DNA from: Sclerotinia nivalis
Taxonomy: Eukaryota; Ascomycota; Leotiomycetes; Helotiales; Sclerotiniaceae
DNA length: 64,000 nt
NCBI GenBank assembly: GCA_029531795.1
Contig: JAPEIS010000008.1
Location: 930,001 to 994,000 of the forward strand
Reading direction: 5' to 3'
Shown here: piece after piece, positions 1-9,798 of the stretch
Numbering within the stretch: position 1 is the stretch's first letter
How the letters are laid out: each line of letters starts with the position of its first letter
Position numbers and translations under genes: made by a program
The notes under the pieces: model-generated
The model's database searches: none
What the model was told of the DNA's origin: nothing
The model's input: only the letters and a program-made list of their open reading frames with translations

Positions 1-1644
1 AAATACGAAATCGGATGCATTGATCTCTACGATTATATCTTTTTCCTAATCGAAAGCGGTTAGAATTAGTGTTTTAGTAAATACTGTTTTCAGAATAGAA
101 AAAGCTTTCGTATAAACAGGACTTCAAACAAACAAAACGTTCTTTCGGATCAAATTAATCAACGGGTATATAATAAACGAAAAACCATGAATAAATCGTC
201 GATAGAAATTGCCAAACCCGATAAATGCTTGTACATCTGTCAGGTAGACCGGGGTCTTCCATTCGATGATCGTCTTGATCTTTATGGAATCCATTCGGAT
301 ACCTTTCCAGTCTATAATAAAGCCCAGGAATTTGGTTTCAGGTTTCAAGAAGTCGTACTTCTTTAGATTCGTATACAGACCAGTCTTCCTTAAGGCTTTC
401 AGGATCTTTTGAATATAAATGATATACTCGGAGCGGATTCTACTGTAGATCAGAATATTATCTAGATAAATAGTACAGAATATATCTAGGTACTTTTACA
501 AAGTATCGTTGATAAAACGTTGGAATATAGCAAATACATCGATCAATCCAAAGAGTATAATCAGGGTCTCAAACAGATCGAAACGGATACGGAAAGCAGT
601 CAGATGTTCTTGCCCTTCCTTAATCCTTATATTGTTGAATATAGAGATGATATCGATCTTTGTAAAGAACTTTATTTCCTTCAAATTATTCAAGGATTCT
701 TTGGTAAACGATAGCGGGTAGCGATCTTTCGTTGATAGATTATTCAAAGCTTGATAATCGATACAGAATCGTAACCCTTTATCGGGTTTCTTGACGAATA
801 GAATAAACGAAACCAAAACAGACGAATTCGAACGGATGAATCCTTTTTGAAGGTTCTCGGATAGCTAGTCTTTTAGAGCAGTAAGCTTGTTTCGGGATAT
901 GAAATAGAGAACTCCAAATGGTAGTTTGGCTTTCTCCTTTAGACGGATATCATAGTCGTATGATCGATGCAGAAGTAGTTTATCAGTGTTTTGCAGGGAG
1001 AATATATCGATCCAGGATCGGAATTCATCAGGCAGGTCAGATGGAATAGGGTCTTTTCTTTGGGACAGGATATCGTCAATCAGGTCTATAGTAACCTGGA
1101 ACATTTTATAATTGTAGTGAGTGTACATTGCGCAGGCTTTTATTGATACAGATGCAATGTCCTTGCTTTGAAGGGCATCTGGACGGAAAGGTAGGTATAT
1201 CGAACGGACTTTCTTCGGGACATTCTGTAATGCTTTTATATAGAATAGTTGTAGTGGTGTATTATAAAATTTTCGATAGAATTCGTTATCGAATCGAAAT
1301 ATATTAAATGCAAATTCGATATAAGAATCGTATTTCTTTAGCTACATTAATCCCAGGATAATCGGATAATGGGCTAGCTCAATAATATAAATTTTTGATC
1401 TCTTTTCGTAATGATCGTTGATTTACAAATCGACGAGAATGTAACGATCCATTCGGTTTTCAAACAGTATTTTCCCATCAAACCCAATAATTTCGAATGG
1501 GATAGATAATTTGTATATTGAAAGCTTAATAGCTTCAATCCAATTTTGATCTGCGAAAGCATATCCTTCGCATCCGCTATCCACTATAACGTAAGTAGAA
1601 TAGAATCGATCAAGTATCAACAGAACAATAATAAACAATATCAT
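1..1644 (-). pseudogene. Pol relic: protease and reverse transcriptase (Ty3/Gypsy)
   Basis: The 1644-1423 piece carries VIVDSGCEGYAFADQNW, a retropepsin active-site region (DSG followed by GYAF). The 1128-865 piece carries the pre-RT linker (LPDEFRSWIDIFS). The 816-496 piece has the RT fingers/palm with [19 protein letters not shown] and FFTKIDII. The 348-124 piece has FLGFIIDWKGI and VQAFIGFGNFYRRFI, the RT/RNase H connection typical of Ty3/Gypsy. Multiple stops interrupt it, and no intact polyprotein remains. Sequence left of position 1 would hold RNase H and integrase. Confidence 0.9.
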
Positions 1645-1823
1645 TAAGTTTGCTCAATTGTTTGTTTCTTCAGCAAAAGATAAACCTTGAGTTGCAACGA
1701 CAGACAAGCGTAATATACACAGGGCTTTCGTCTGACAACAACTTATACCAAACGGACTCCGTTTCCCGAATTCGAAGAGCCAAAAGGGGATAGATTATAC
1801 AATGACATAGTATACAATTGAAT

Positions 1824-2789
1824 CTAAACAGAAAACAGAACAAGGGATAACAGAACAAAACTGGTAAAGCTAGCTCTAGCTTGCACGGGACGATTATCTG
1901 GGAACGGGTAATCTTTCACACAGTGATCGACCAACCCACAACGGAAGCATTCCCCTCGTTCGCATCTATTAGTATATCTTTGGGAACTGAGATCCATTGG
2001 ATCTCCAACAAGTATAATCGTAACAGAAACAGCAGATCGGGTAATAGCATTCGGGAACGGAGCAAAAGTACAATTAACAGGATTCAGATTTTGAATTGTA
2101 GTATAGGGCGACGGAACGATTGAGTTGCGACCGGAACCGGTCGGTTCTATCAAGTACAAACAGCAATTCTCCAATATCTATACGAAAACAGCGAATGCAT
2201 CGGCGCTATTTGTAAATAGCTCAACAGTAACAATCTGGTTCTTCAATTCGCTCGATAGAACTTATTCTAACAGGATAATCAGAATACTATTGTCGTCGGC
2301 CATCCCGGCTTCCAACACTAATCTCTAAAACTCAGCATAGAAAACATAAAACGATTGATTCCTCTATTTCAAATTGATCAAGAGTTTTCGGGCCTCGGCC
2401 TGTTTGTTCTGGTTTCCATAAGCTCTTTCCAGTATTTACAACAGATCCTTATAATCAACAAGTTTAACAAATTGCCCTTTGATATTATATAATCGAATTT
2501 ATACAGTAGCGGATTCAATTAATCTTCCAATTATATAAATCAAACGGGAATGTGAAAAAATAAAGCAATCGGAATTAGCATACATTTTATTCTGTATTTG
2601 ATCGACAAATCGATCAAGATCGATTTTCGTTCCATCAAACAGTACAGGGTCAAATACCTTCTTACTCAATTGAAGCTTCGATAGAACAGAAACGGCAATT
2701 AGGATCGTAACGGATATCAAGGACGAAAAGTCGATTGAAACAGACGGAACGACGAGGATGGGATGAAATTGAATCAGATAGACAATCAA
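1824..2789 (-). pseudogene. Gag relic with zinc knuckle (Ty3/Gypsy)
   Basis: The 2789-2499 piece contains FDGTKIDLDRFVDQIQNKMY, matching the start of the fungal Gypsy gag capsid region (F-DGT-K-DLDRF). The 2174-1824 piece contains CFRCGLVDHCVKDYP, a CCHC zinc knuckle (C-X2-C-X4-H-X4-C) whose final cysteine position reads Tyr. That change is a single G-to-A transition (TGY to TAY). Stops and frame changes separate the pieces. It would have encoded the capsid/nucleocapsid of the element. Confidence 0.8.
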
Positions 2790-3049
2790 TCCATCGTTTT
2801 CCTCCTTTTATCGTATGAATATAGTTTTCTCGATTTGTAGATCGAAAGTAAGCTTTTGAATTGTAGATTGCAGATCGATTACTTCTGTTTCCATTTTTAT
2901 ACTATAATTGTAAAGGAAGATGAGATAATGATACCAGATTGTGATATCGCTGATTACAATAGTAACGAATTCTTCAGGGGAGCCGGGCTAGCTAAACAGG
3001 TGCAGACAGAACGATATCGTAGAAATGTTGGTACAAATAGGTAGAAGCT

Positions 3050-3292
3050 ACATAGTATTACAAAGACAATAGATAGAACAACAAGAATTACTTTTATTAA
3101 TAAAACGTAACTCGAAGAGCTACGTTTCTATAAAAGGAACATTTCCTTTAAATACATTTGTATATGCTAGGGTTCCGAGCCCTAGTGCTCTTACAGGGTA
3201 CGATCACCGAGCGTGCCCCGCTCGGTGCTGGATCGGACAGATGGAGCCTACTAAAGGGGCCGGTCCAGTGGCCCGGCCCTGACCCCGTGACA
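3050..3292 (-). repeat. Probable 5' LTR of the left-edge Gypsy element
   Basis: On the minus strand this stretch begins TGTCACGGGG at 3292, sharing the TGTCACGG start seen in the other LTRs of this window. It includes a GC-rich island (3165-3290) that stands out from AT-rich surroundings on both sides. It lies directly upstream of the gag relic. The inner boundary near 3050 is an estimate because I could not identify a clear CA end or primer-binding site. Confidence 0.5.
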
Positions 3293-6200
3293 TATCTATA
3301 GATTCATTAAATATTATTAATGAATGATTTTAAAAGAGTAAGATTGATATAGATCCTTTAATAATAGATGAATTTCGATTTAGAGTTATTCGATTTCTTT
3401 ATACTTATAAGGATTTAAATATTACAGAATTAGTTTATATTCCTTTTACTTTTTTTTATATTCATTGAGTATAATTCAAATCAGGTATTCTCTTTTATAA
3501 AAATAGGAAAAGATTTAGATATAATCCTTAATAAATATTTTAATTTAATAAGATTATATTTGAAAAGTATAAATGCTATATATATAAATATACTATAATA
3601 ATTAATAGCAAACTTTTCGATTGATTAGTAATGTTATTAATGGTTAATAAATCAAATGTTAAATATTCCAAAAATCTTTCTTTTTATGAATTTGATTTTG
3701 AAAGATGTATAGTTTTCGATTATTCGAAGATTATAGAATAGATATTAGATAATTATTATACTTTATTTTAAGATGTTTATGAATTTCTTTTCATTTTAAT
3801 TATAAGGTATATCTATAATTCGATTTGAAATATGCTTATTGGGGTATACTTTTTTATCTAGAAGATTGTTATTATTTTATTTTTTCTATAAGAGATTCAA
3901 TTCAGATATAATCTATTAGAGTTTTACAAGGTATTTAAACTATTTGTTTTTCTATATTTGAGTTTCTTTATATAGTTTTCGGTTATATTTCTTTTTTTAA
4001 AGATAATTCAGTAGATAGAGAATATCCTTTTATATTTGAATCTAATATTGAAAACAATCTAGTATTGATCAAATTCTATATTGATGATATCTTTTCAAAT
4101 TTTGCAATTCCGGAAGAAGTTTATTTTAATCTAGTTAATTATATTCTTCTTTGTTTTGATTTTGTTTAACTATATTTATCTTTCAAAAAATTGTATATCT
4201 TTGTTAATCAAATAAAGGCTTTAAGAGTTCTTTATAAAGTTGACAATATTATAATTACCAAACCTGTTAAAACAACCAAAATCAAGAATTTTCTGATTTC
4301 TATTAATCAAATTGAAATTCAAAGTTTTCTAATTATAATACAGATAATCTATAAAGATATTAAGAATTTCGCCGAGATCTTTTATCCTTTTTTCTATCTT
4401 ACAGAAAAAATAGAATAATAATAAAAAACTTATAAACAATTAATTTTCGAATTTTTGCAAAAGAAATATTTAGAAATAGTTGATTTCTATAATATCGATT
4501 ATATTCTTTTAGTTTAGATGTATACAGATTCAAATGTTTTTATATCAAGATACTTTATTATTCAGAAATATTATTCTTTAGAACAAAATATTAGATGTTT
4601 AATAGAATATCCTGTATTATATGATTCCTTTTTGTTAATCAAAATATAAAGAAATTATAGTATTTATAAATGTAAATTATTTATTATTATTGAATTCGTT
4701 AGAAAATATTATTACTATTTCAAATCTATTGAAGATTATATAATCTTTATTGATCATTTGTTACTTATCAATTTCCTTTCTTTCAATTTTTAGATTAAAA
4801 GTATATATACTCGTTAGATAATAGAACTTTTCATTTTCAATATCATTATTATTCATATCCCAAAAGTTCACAACAAAATCGTAGATGCTTTTTTTTATAC
4901 TATTTTCTCGAATTCTAATTGTAAATCAGATAATCTTTTAGATTCTTTAGAAAAACTATAATATAATACAAATGATCCTAAATGGATTTAGAAAAACGAT
5001 ATTAAAAACTACAAAGAACTTTTTTGCTTTCGAGAAATCCAATATCTACAAAAACAATTAGATCTTAAAGATTAGAATACATTTTTTATATTATCATTAA
5101 AAGAATCAATAATTACTAATTATTTTATAATTATCTTCAATAATATTCAATATAATCCAATTGCAAATAAATATAATGAAGATTCATAGTATTTTTCTAT
5201 ATATATTTATATAACAATTCAAACCTTTTTTAAAAACTTTTCCAAATTAAAAAAAGCAATCTTTTTTAAATATATCAAAAACTTTCATATATTCAAAAGC
5301 GAACTGTATTTTTCCTTCTATAAAATCAACAAACAATACATTTTCAAATCTGAAATTTCAGAAATATTAATTTTCGTTTATGATTTAAAAGATCATTATA
5401 TAACAAAACTTACAATCAAAAAGCTTAAGAATTATTAATAGTCAATACTAATTATCGATATTAAATAATATATCCAAAATTATATAAAATATATCAAATA
5501 TAATATACAATAAAGGATATTCTATCTCAAATCTTATAAAATTGATTGTCCTTTAATTTTTATTAGCTTCGATTTTATAAAACCTTTTCTATCTACCTCA
5601 ATTAATAAAACTAAGATCCTTAAAATAATCTAACTAATAATTCAGAAATTTATCAAAATCGGTATTACTATTCAATCAATAGATTTCGATAATAATATAT
5701 TCGATAAAGAAGATTTTATTTATTTTTCTCTTATTCTTCTTATAATCGATTACTTTTTATACTATATTTAGATTTTTCTAATAATTAGAATAATAAATAC
5801 TGAAATAATAAAATACTTAAATTGGATTTTCAATACCTTTGAAATTCCGATCGAAGGACTTCATAATCCAAATACTCATTTCGAAAATAAAATAATTAAG
5901 TAATTTACTAAAGAAACCAGAATACTATTTATCTTTACAATTATAGAAACTAAGAAATCCTTTAGAATAATTAAGAAAAATAACAATCTCTTTCAAAAAA
6001 TCCTCAAAAAGATTGATTCAGGAATCGAAAATTGATTATAAAAATCCAAACCTTAATCAATTCATTTAATATATAAAAAATCGATCATTTAGAACATTCT
6101 TTTTATAAAATCCTTTTTGAATATCAATCTGTAAAACATCTAAAGATTAAATACCCTTCAAATCAACATTTTGAAATCCAAAACTTCTTATTCAACATTA

Positions 6201-6665
6201 CAAACCTCGATAAAGATTTTCCAAAAGAAATCCATTAATCAAAAATCTTCGATTTTATATATAACAAAAAACTAATTCAACAGAAAATCTTACAATAATC
6301 TAATTGAAAAAAAGTACTAATCAAAAAAAAATACAATATAGATATTCGAAACTATATAGTATTCAACCCTGATCAAATAATTATACTCTATAATAAAATA
6401 TCTACTAAAAAGAAACTTCATTCAACTTACTATAATCCATTTATAATAATTGATCTTATAAGAAATCATCAGAAATTCTATCAACTACAAGAAATCAATA
6501 ATAAATCTATTTGTCGATTCTTTTATATCGATTATTTAAAACCCTTTAAATCTAGAACAAACTATTTGCAAATCTCATTCGAAAAAAGTATCCCTGAATA
6601 CCAAAATTTACAAATTAATACTTTCAAAACAACTCTTCCTCCAACCTTACAAAACAAGAAAAACC
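3293..6665 (+). mobile_element. Extremely AT-rich Ty3/Gypsy relic, plus strand
   Basis: Almost every frame is full of TAA/TAG stops, but the plus strand still spells a Gypsy polyprotein in order. It has FYIDDIF (RT YxDD box) at about 4074-4094, KNFAEIFYPFFYLTEKI (RT thumb/connection) near 4360-4415, MYTDSNVF (RNase H) near 4519, HIPKVHNKIVDAF near 4855-4890, an integrase core region at about 5680-5940, and YYNPFIIID with YQLQEINNK and a trailing FYIDYLKPF (integrase C-terminal barrel) at 6430-6546. Decay is nearly all towards A/T, as expected from RIP. It is non-functional. The left boundary with the minus-strand element is near 3293; the right end is uncertain. Confidence 0.82.
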
Positions 6666-7751
6666 TTTAACAATCCGAAAAAGAAAATAACCCATAATAA
6701 TAACAAAAACATTTTCAAATCAAAGTATATATTACAATAAAATCAAATAGAATACACTTTCGATCTTAACAGGATCTAAATCATATACAAAATCGGAAAA
6801 ATCTAATCAAATCTATATAAGATCAAAACTTCAATTAACCGATTAACTAATAAAAATATATTTGAATCTCAACAATCTGTTTTTGAGGAATTGATACAAT
6901 TATAATTTCCGAAAAGGTTAAGAATAAAAGGATTATCAATACAATAATATTTTTAAACCTAGAAAATTTCAATAAACTTATTCTTGACTAAATCACTTTC
7001 AGCAAATAATCTTATAGTTTTCCTTTCAGACTTTCGATCATTTTCTTCAATCAAATCTAGACTTTATTTTCAATTCAATTCATAAAAGATTTTAAACATT
7101 AAATTGTTTTAAAATCTTTCCATATTTACAGCAAAATAATATAAACCAAGAACGATATTAATTTAATATAATTTATTTCTTCTTTTTCATTAATTAGAAA
7201 AGTAAAAATAGTATACTAGATTAAGAGCTAAGAAAATATTATTTTATAAAAAGGCTTCTAATTCATTTAGCAAAAGAAAATATATATATAGCTTCAGAAA
7301 ACCTCTAAATAAGAAAGGTATGCAGGGGCGCATGTTGCTTCAACTCCGGTCTAGATACTGTATCAAAAAGGAGACGCGTAACGTGACTCCAAAAGAGTCT
7401 ATAAAACCACTCCAACTCAATCTAGTTTAATAAAAAATGCGCAACTTCAATTTATCATTTTGTATCCGTTTCCGTAGTGTTTACTCCTATAATAATATAA
7501 GAAATATTACTAACAATAATACTCTTAAAAAGAATTATAATACAAAGAATTGCTTATTATTATATTAATAAAAGATTTCCAATACATTCGAACTTAAAAT
7601 ATTCATATTCTTTATAATCAAAACAGAAAAATTTCTTACTCGAATCATATTCTTCTATATCATTCACAATAAAATACTTTGAAGTCTTTGAATCAGATAA
7701 ATTAGCCTGTCGAATTTGATTAGAGATTTACTGGAAATCATTATTCTAATC
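6666..7751. other. AT-rich decayed DNA, probable retrotransposon tail
   Basis: No credible ORF. The stretch continues the AT-rich decay of the preceding element. A less AT-rich patch at about 7320-7430 (containing ACGCGTAACGTGACTCC) could be the LTR tail of that element, but I found no matching partner LTR, so this is a guess. Confidence 0.4.
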
Positions 7752-8309
7752 TTATCGATTATTATTATTGCGATTGTTATTTCCATCTCTATTTTGATTT
7801 CGAAAGTTATTGGAATTATAACTTCCTTTCGAATTATCTTTTTTAAAAAAGGATTTCGATTTTAATTGTTGAGAAAGAACTTCGAATTTTTGTTCTTTAG
7901 TAAAATCCTTAGATTTAGTATTGGATATACTATCTATAAGTTCTTTGACGATCTCATCATTTGTAAATGAATCTTGAAGTTTCATATTTCTTTTAATATT
8001 CTGAATTGTATAATAGCTTTCAGCAAAAGAACGATAGATAGCATTATTGAAAATAAAATGATTACAAAAAGTTGAATCGATTAAACTTTTAATAAAGTTA
8101 AGAACTAGCTTCTCTTGAACAATTGTATTAATAACATCAAGATTCTTTTCAAAGACAGATATATCCTTGAATCCCATATCATATTGGATATCCTTCGCTT
8201 GTGAATAGTATTTCTCAAAGATCTCGTTTTTAGTTTGAATCGGTGATTGGGTTTGGGGCGTTAGTATATGGCCCTTCGATTGTGGTTGGTATAAGCTTTT
8301 TAAGACCAT
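7752..8309 (-). CDS. Gag-like ORF of a separate retroelement, probably truncated
   Basis: A 185-residue ORF opens at 8309. It has an alpha-helical, charged body and ends in an Asn/Arg-rich tail (RNQNRDGNNNRNNNNR) like the RNA-binding tail of retroelement Gag proteins. No zinc knuckle is visible before the stop. It lies opposite in strand to the AT-rich relic at 3.3-6.7 kb, so it belongs to another element. It is more open than its neighbours but just as AT-rich. A degenerate cellular gene is the alternative. The retroelement call rests on composition, tail and location, not on a clear domain match. Confidence 0.45.
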   Translation of the reverse strand: MVLKSLYQPQSKGHILTPQTQSPIQTKNEIFEKYYSQAKDIQYDMGFKDISVFEKNLDVINTIVQEKLVLNFIKSLIDSTFCNHFIFNNAIYRSFAESYYTIQNIKRNMKLQDSFTNDEIVKELIDSISNTKSKDFTKEQKFEVLSQQLKSKSFFKKDNSKGSYNSNNFRNQNRDGNNNRNNNNR

Positions 8310-8323
8310 TTTAAATTTATGGC

Positions 8324-8345
8324 GGGAGCCGGTTTTGCGGCTCCC
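8324..8345. repeat. GC-rich hairpin beside the gag-like ORF
   Basis: GGGAGCCG at 8324-8331 and CGGCTCCC at 8338-8345 form a perfect 8-bp stem with a six-base loop, in otherwise AT-rich DNA. It lies 14 bp upstream of the ORF start at 8309 and may be part of an LTR or leader. Confidence 0.5.
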
Positions 8346-8516
8346 TCACGTGACCCTAGAGGCAACCTATCGTAACATTTTGATGATATTTTTATATTTT
8401 GTGTGTTTTTTTGGATATTAGTTAAATTTTAAATAATCGATTGACCCTAACCCTAGCCTAACTGATCCGACCAGCCTGGCTAACCTACTAACCTAACTAA
8501 TTTCTAGTACTTTTCC

Positions 8517-9136
8517 TGTCACGGTTCGAAGGATTAGATAAGCCGATCACCCTGCTCGGGGGTGATCGGCCCCCGAGCGGCTAGCGCTCGATGTCGATCA
8601 CGTGCCTGTAACTAGTATATATAACCCCTTCGGGGTTATCGACCTTTCATTCTCTAGTTATAGATTCTAAGGATAATTGAACCCTGGTTTTCCAGCTCTT
8701 TGTTACGATCACGGATCTTACAGTAACCGATCGTGTGAATACGCGATGCGATTCGGTCAAATTAGTATGGGATTTAGGTGATCGTACGATCAAGTGTGCA
8801 CAGGCCATGTTAGTACTAGATCATATGATGGAGCATTAGAGTTTTGAAGGTTCCTAGGGCTCCTAAAGCATTGGAGTTTCGAAGGCTCCTAGGGCTCCCA
8901 GTACGAAGGTCTATATAGTCAGGATGGATTCCTTTTGTAAAGCTTCGTGCTCAAGAACAATCATTAGTTTAGACACTACAATTACCATACAATACAATCG
9001 TTATATCTTCATTTATTACCAAGCCCCTGTTTGATCTTTAGTAGAAACCACCACGGCCTTTCTATCAGTCCCTTGATCACTTCCTAGTGATTAAGGTTTG
9101 TAGCAGCGTAACACTCTTTACGGCAATTGTGTCACA
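8517..9136 (+). repeat. Composite LTR fragment of the TGTCACGG family
   Basis: It starts TGTCACGGTTCGAAGG at 8517 and ends CGGCAATTGTGTCACA at 9136. The first about 180 bp match the reverse complement of 17443-17588. The segment with TAGTTATAGATTCTAAGG and GGTTTTCCAGCTCTTT matches 30270-30320. The last 25 bp (CTCTTTACGGCAATTGTGTCACA) match the ends of both of those copies. The middle (8702-9095) has no counterpart in the other copies and includes a 22-bp near-duplicate around 8840 and 8875, so this may be a rearranged or nested LTR. Flanks TTTCC/TTTTC are not a clean target duplication. Confidence 0.65.
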
Positions 9137-9152
9137 TTTTCAATTATCAAAT

Positions 9153-9313
9153 TGTCACGAATCTGGTATGGATCCATGTGACCCATTGTCACGTGCCTAC
9201 AGCTAGTGTATATATACAGTTGCTCCTTACGAACCGTAGTTCTTTAGTTGTAGATTCTAAGGAACATAATTGACCCTATTAATTCAGCTCTTATACGGCT
9301 CTTGTGCGTCACA
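9153..9313 (+). repeat. Short solo LTR with intact 5-bp target site duplication
   Basis: The element begins TGTCACGAATC and ends GTGCGTCACA, so it has TG...CA termini. It is flanked by a perfect direct duplication CAAAT (9148-9152 and 9314-9318). Inside, CACGTGCCTACAGCTAGT and TTGTAGATTCTAAGGA match the TGTCACGG LTR family (compare 8590-8680). At 161 bp it is internally deleted relative to the 436-bp copy at 29.9 kb. The duplication shows it inserted as a discrete unit, then recombined to a solo LTR or moved as a short non-autonomous element. Confidence 0.8.
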
Positions 9314-9334
9314 CAAATTACCTAATAAAAAAAC

Positions 9335-9508
9335 TGTTGGTATCACTCCGGTGATACTATTCGTATAGTACTATTATAGTATTTGCATTTATTGATTCTT
9401 GATTGCTATATTATAAAATGAGGGGGCTATTTATATTGAAGGGGAAGGGGCTAGAGCTCGCTAGTGGTATGGCTCCCTATGTGAGGCTAGTCACATGATA
9501 TACCGACA
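9335..9508 (+). repeat. Putative small solo LTR (TGTTGGTA...TACCGACA)
   Basis: The 174-bp stretch has near-complementary ends TGTTGGTA and TACCGACA and a TG...CA boundary. It also contains a palindrome (GGTATCACTCCGGTGATAC). The flanks AAAAC and CAAAC match in four of five positions. It is unrelated to the TGTCACGG family. A Copia-type LTR is plausible, but no internal domain exists to confirm it. Confidence 0.45.
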
Positions 9509-9798
9509 CAAACATTTCTAATATATCAAATTTGACTATAAAATAGTATGAACTATATTCCTTAGATAATCTAACTGTTATATCTAGCGGTCGCTACCTA
9601 TTACTAATATTATATAATTAAAATCAGACAGTCGCAATTTTGATCGTCAGATTGTAAAAAGAATTAATTTTTTTCACTAGCAAGCTAGCTAAAAACATTG
9701 TGGAATATTCGTTACACACGTGACTTACCGTCAGATCGGTATTGCATCTCCAAAACCCATATCCTAAATCTCCTTTACCATACTCACACCAAAAAACA

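Larger units (their letters stand above)
1..3292 (-). mobile_element. Degraded Ty3/Gypsy LTR retrotransposon, 3' part off the left edge
   Basis: Reading the minus strand from 3292 down gives, in order, a likely 5' LTR start (TGTCACGGGG at 3292), gag, a zinc-knuckle segment, a protease active-site segment and reverse transcriptase. The RT runs to the window edge, so RNase H, integrase and the 3' LTR lie outside. The frame is broken by many stops, with reading-frame pieces at 2789-2499, 2174-1824, 1644-1423, 1128-865, 816-496 and 348-124. The gene order PR-RT and the RT residues identify it as Ty3/Gypsy. It is dead, and its transition-rich decay suggests RIP. Confidence 0.9.

Noticed and set aside
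8445..8456. CCCTAACCCTAG, telomere-like repeat
   Set aside because: Only two imperfect units; too short to be an interstitial telomere, and it sits in LTR debris.
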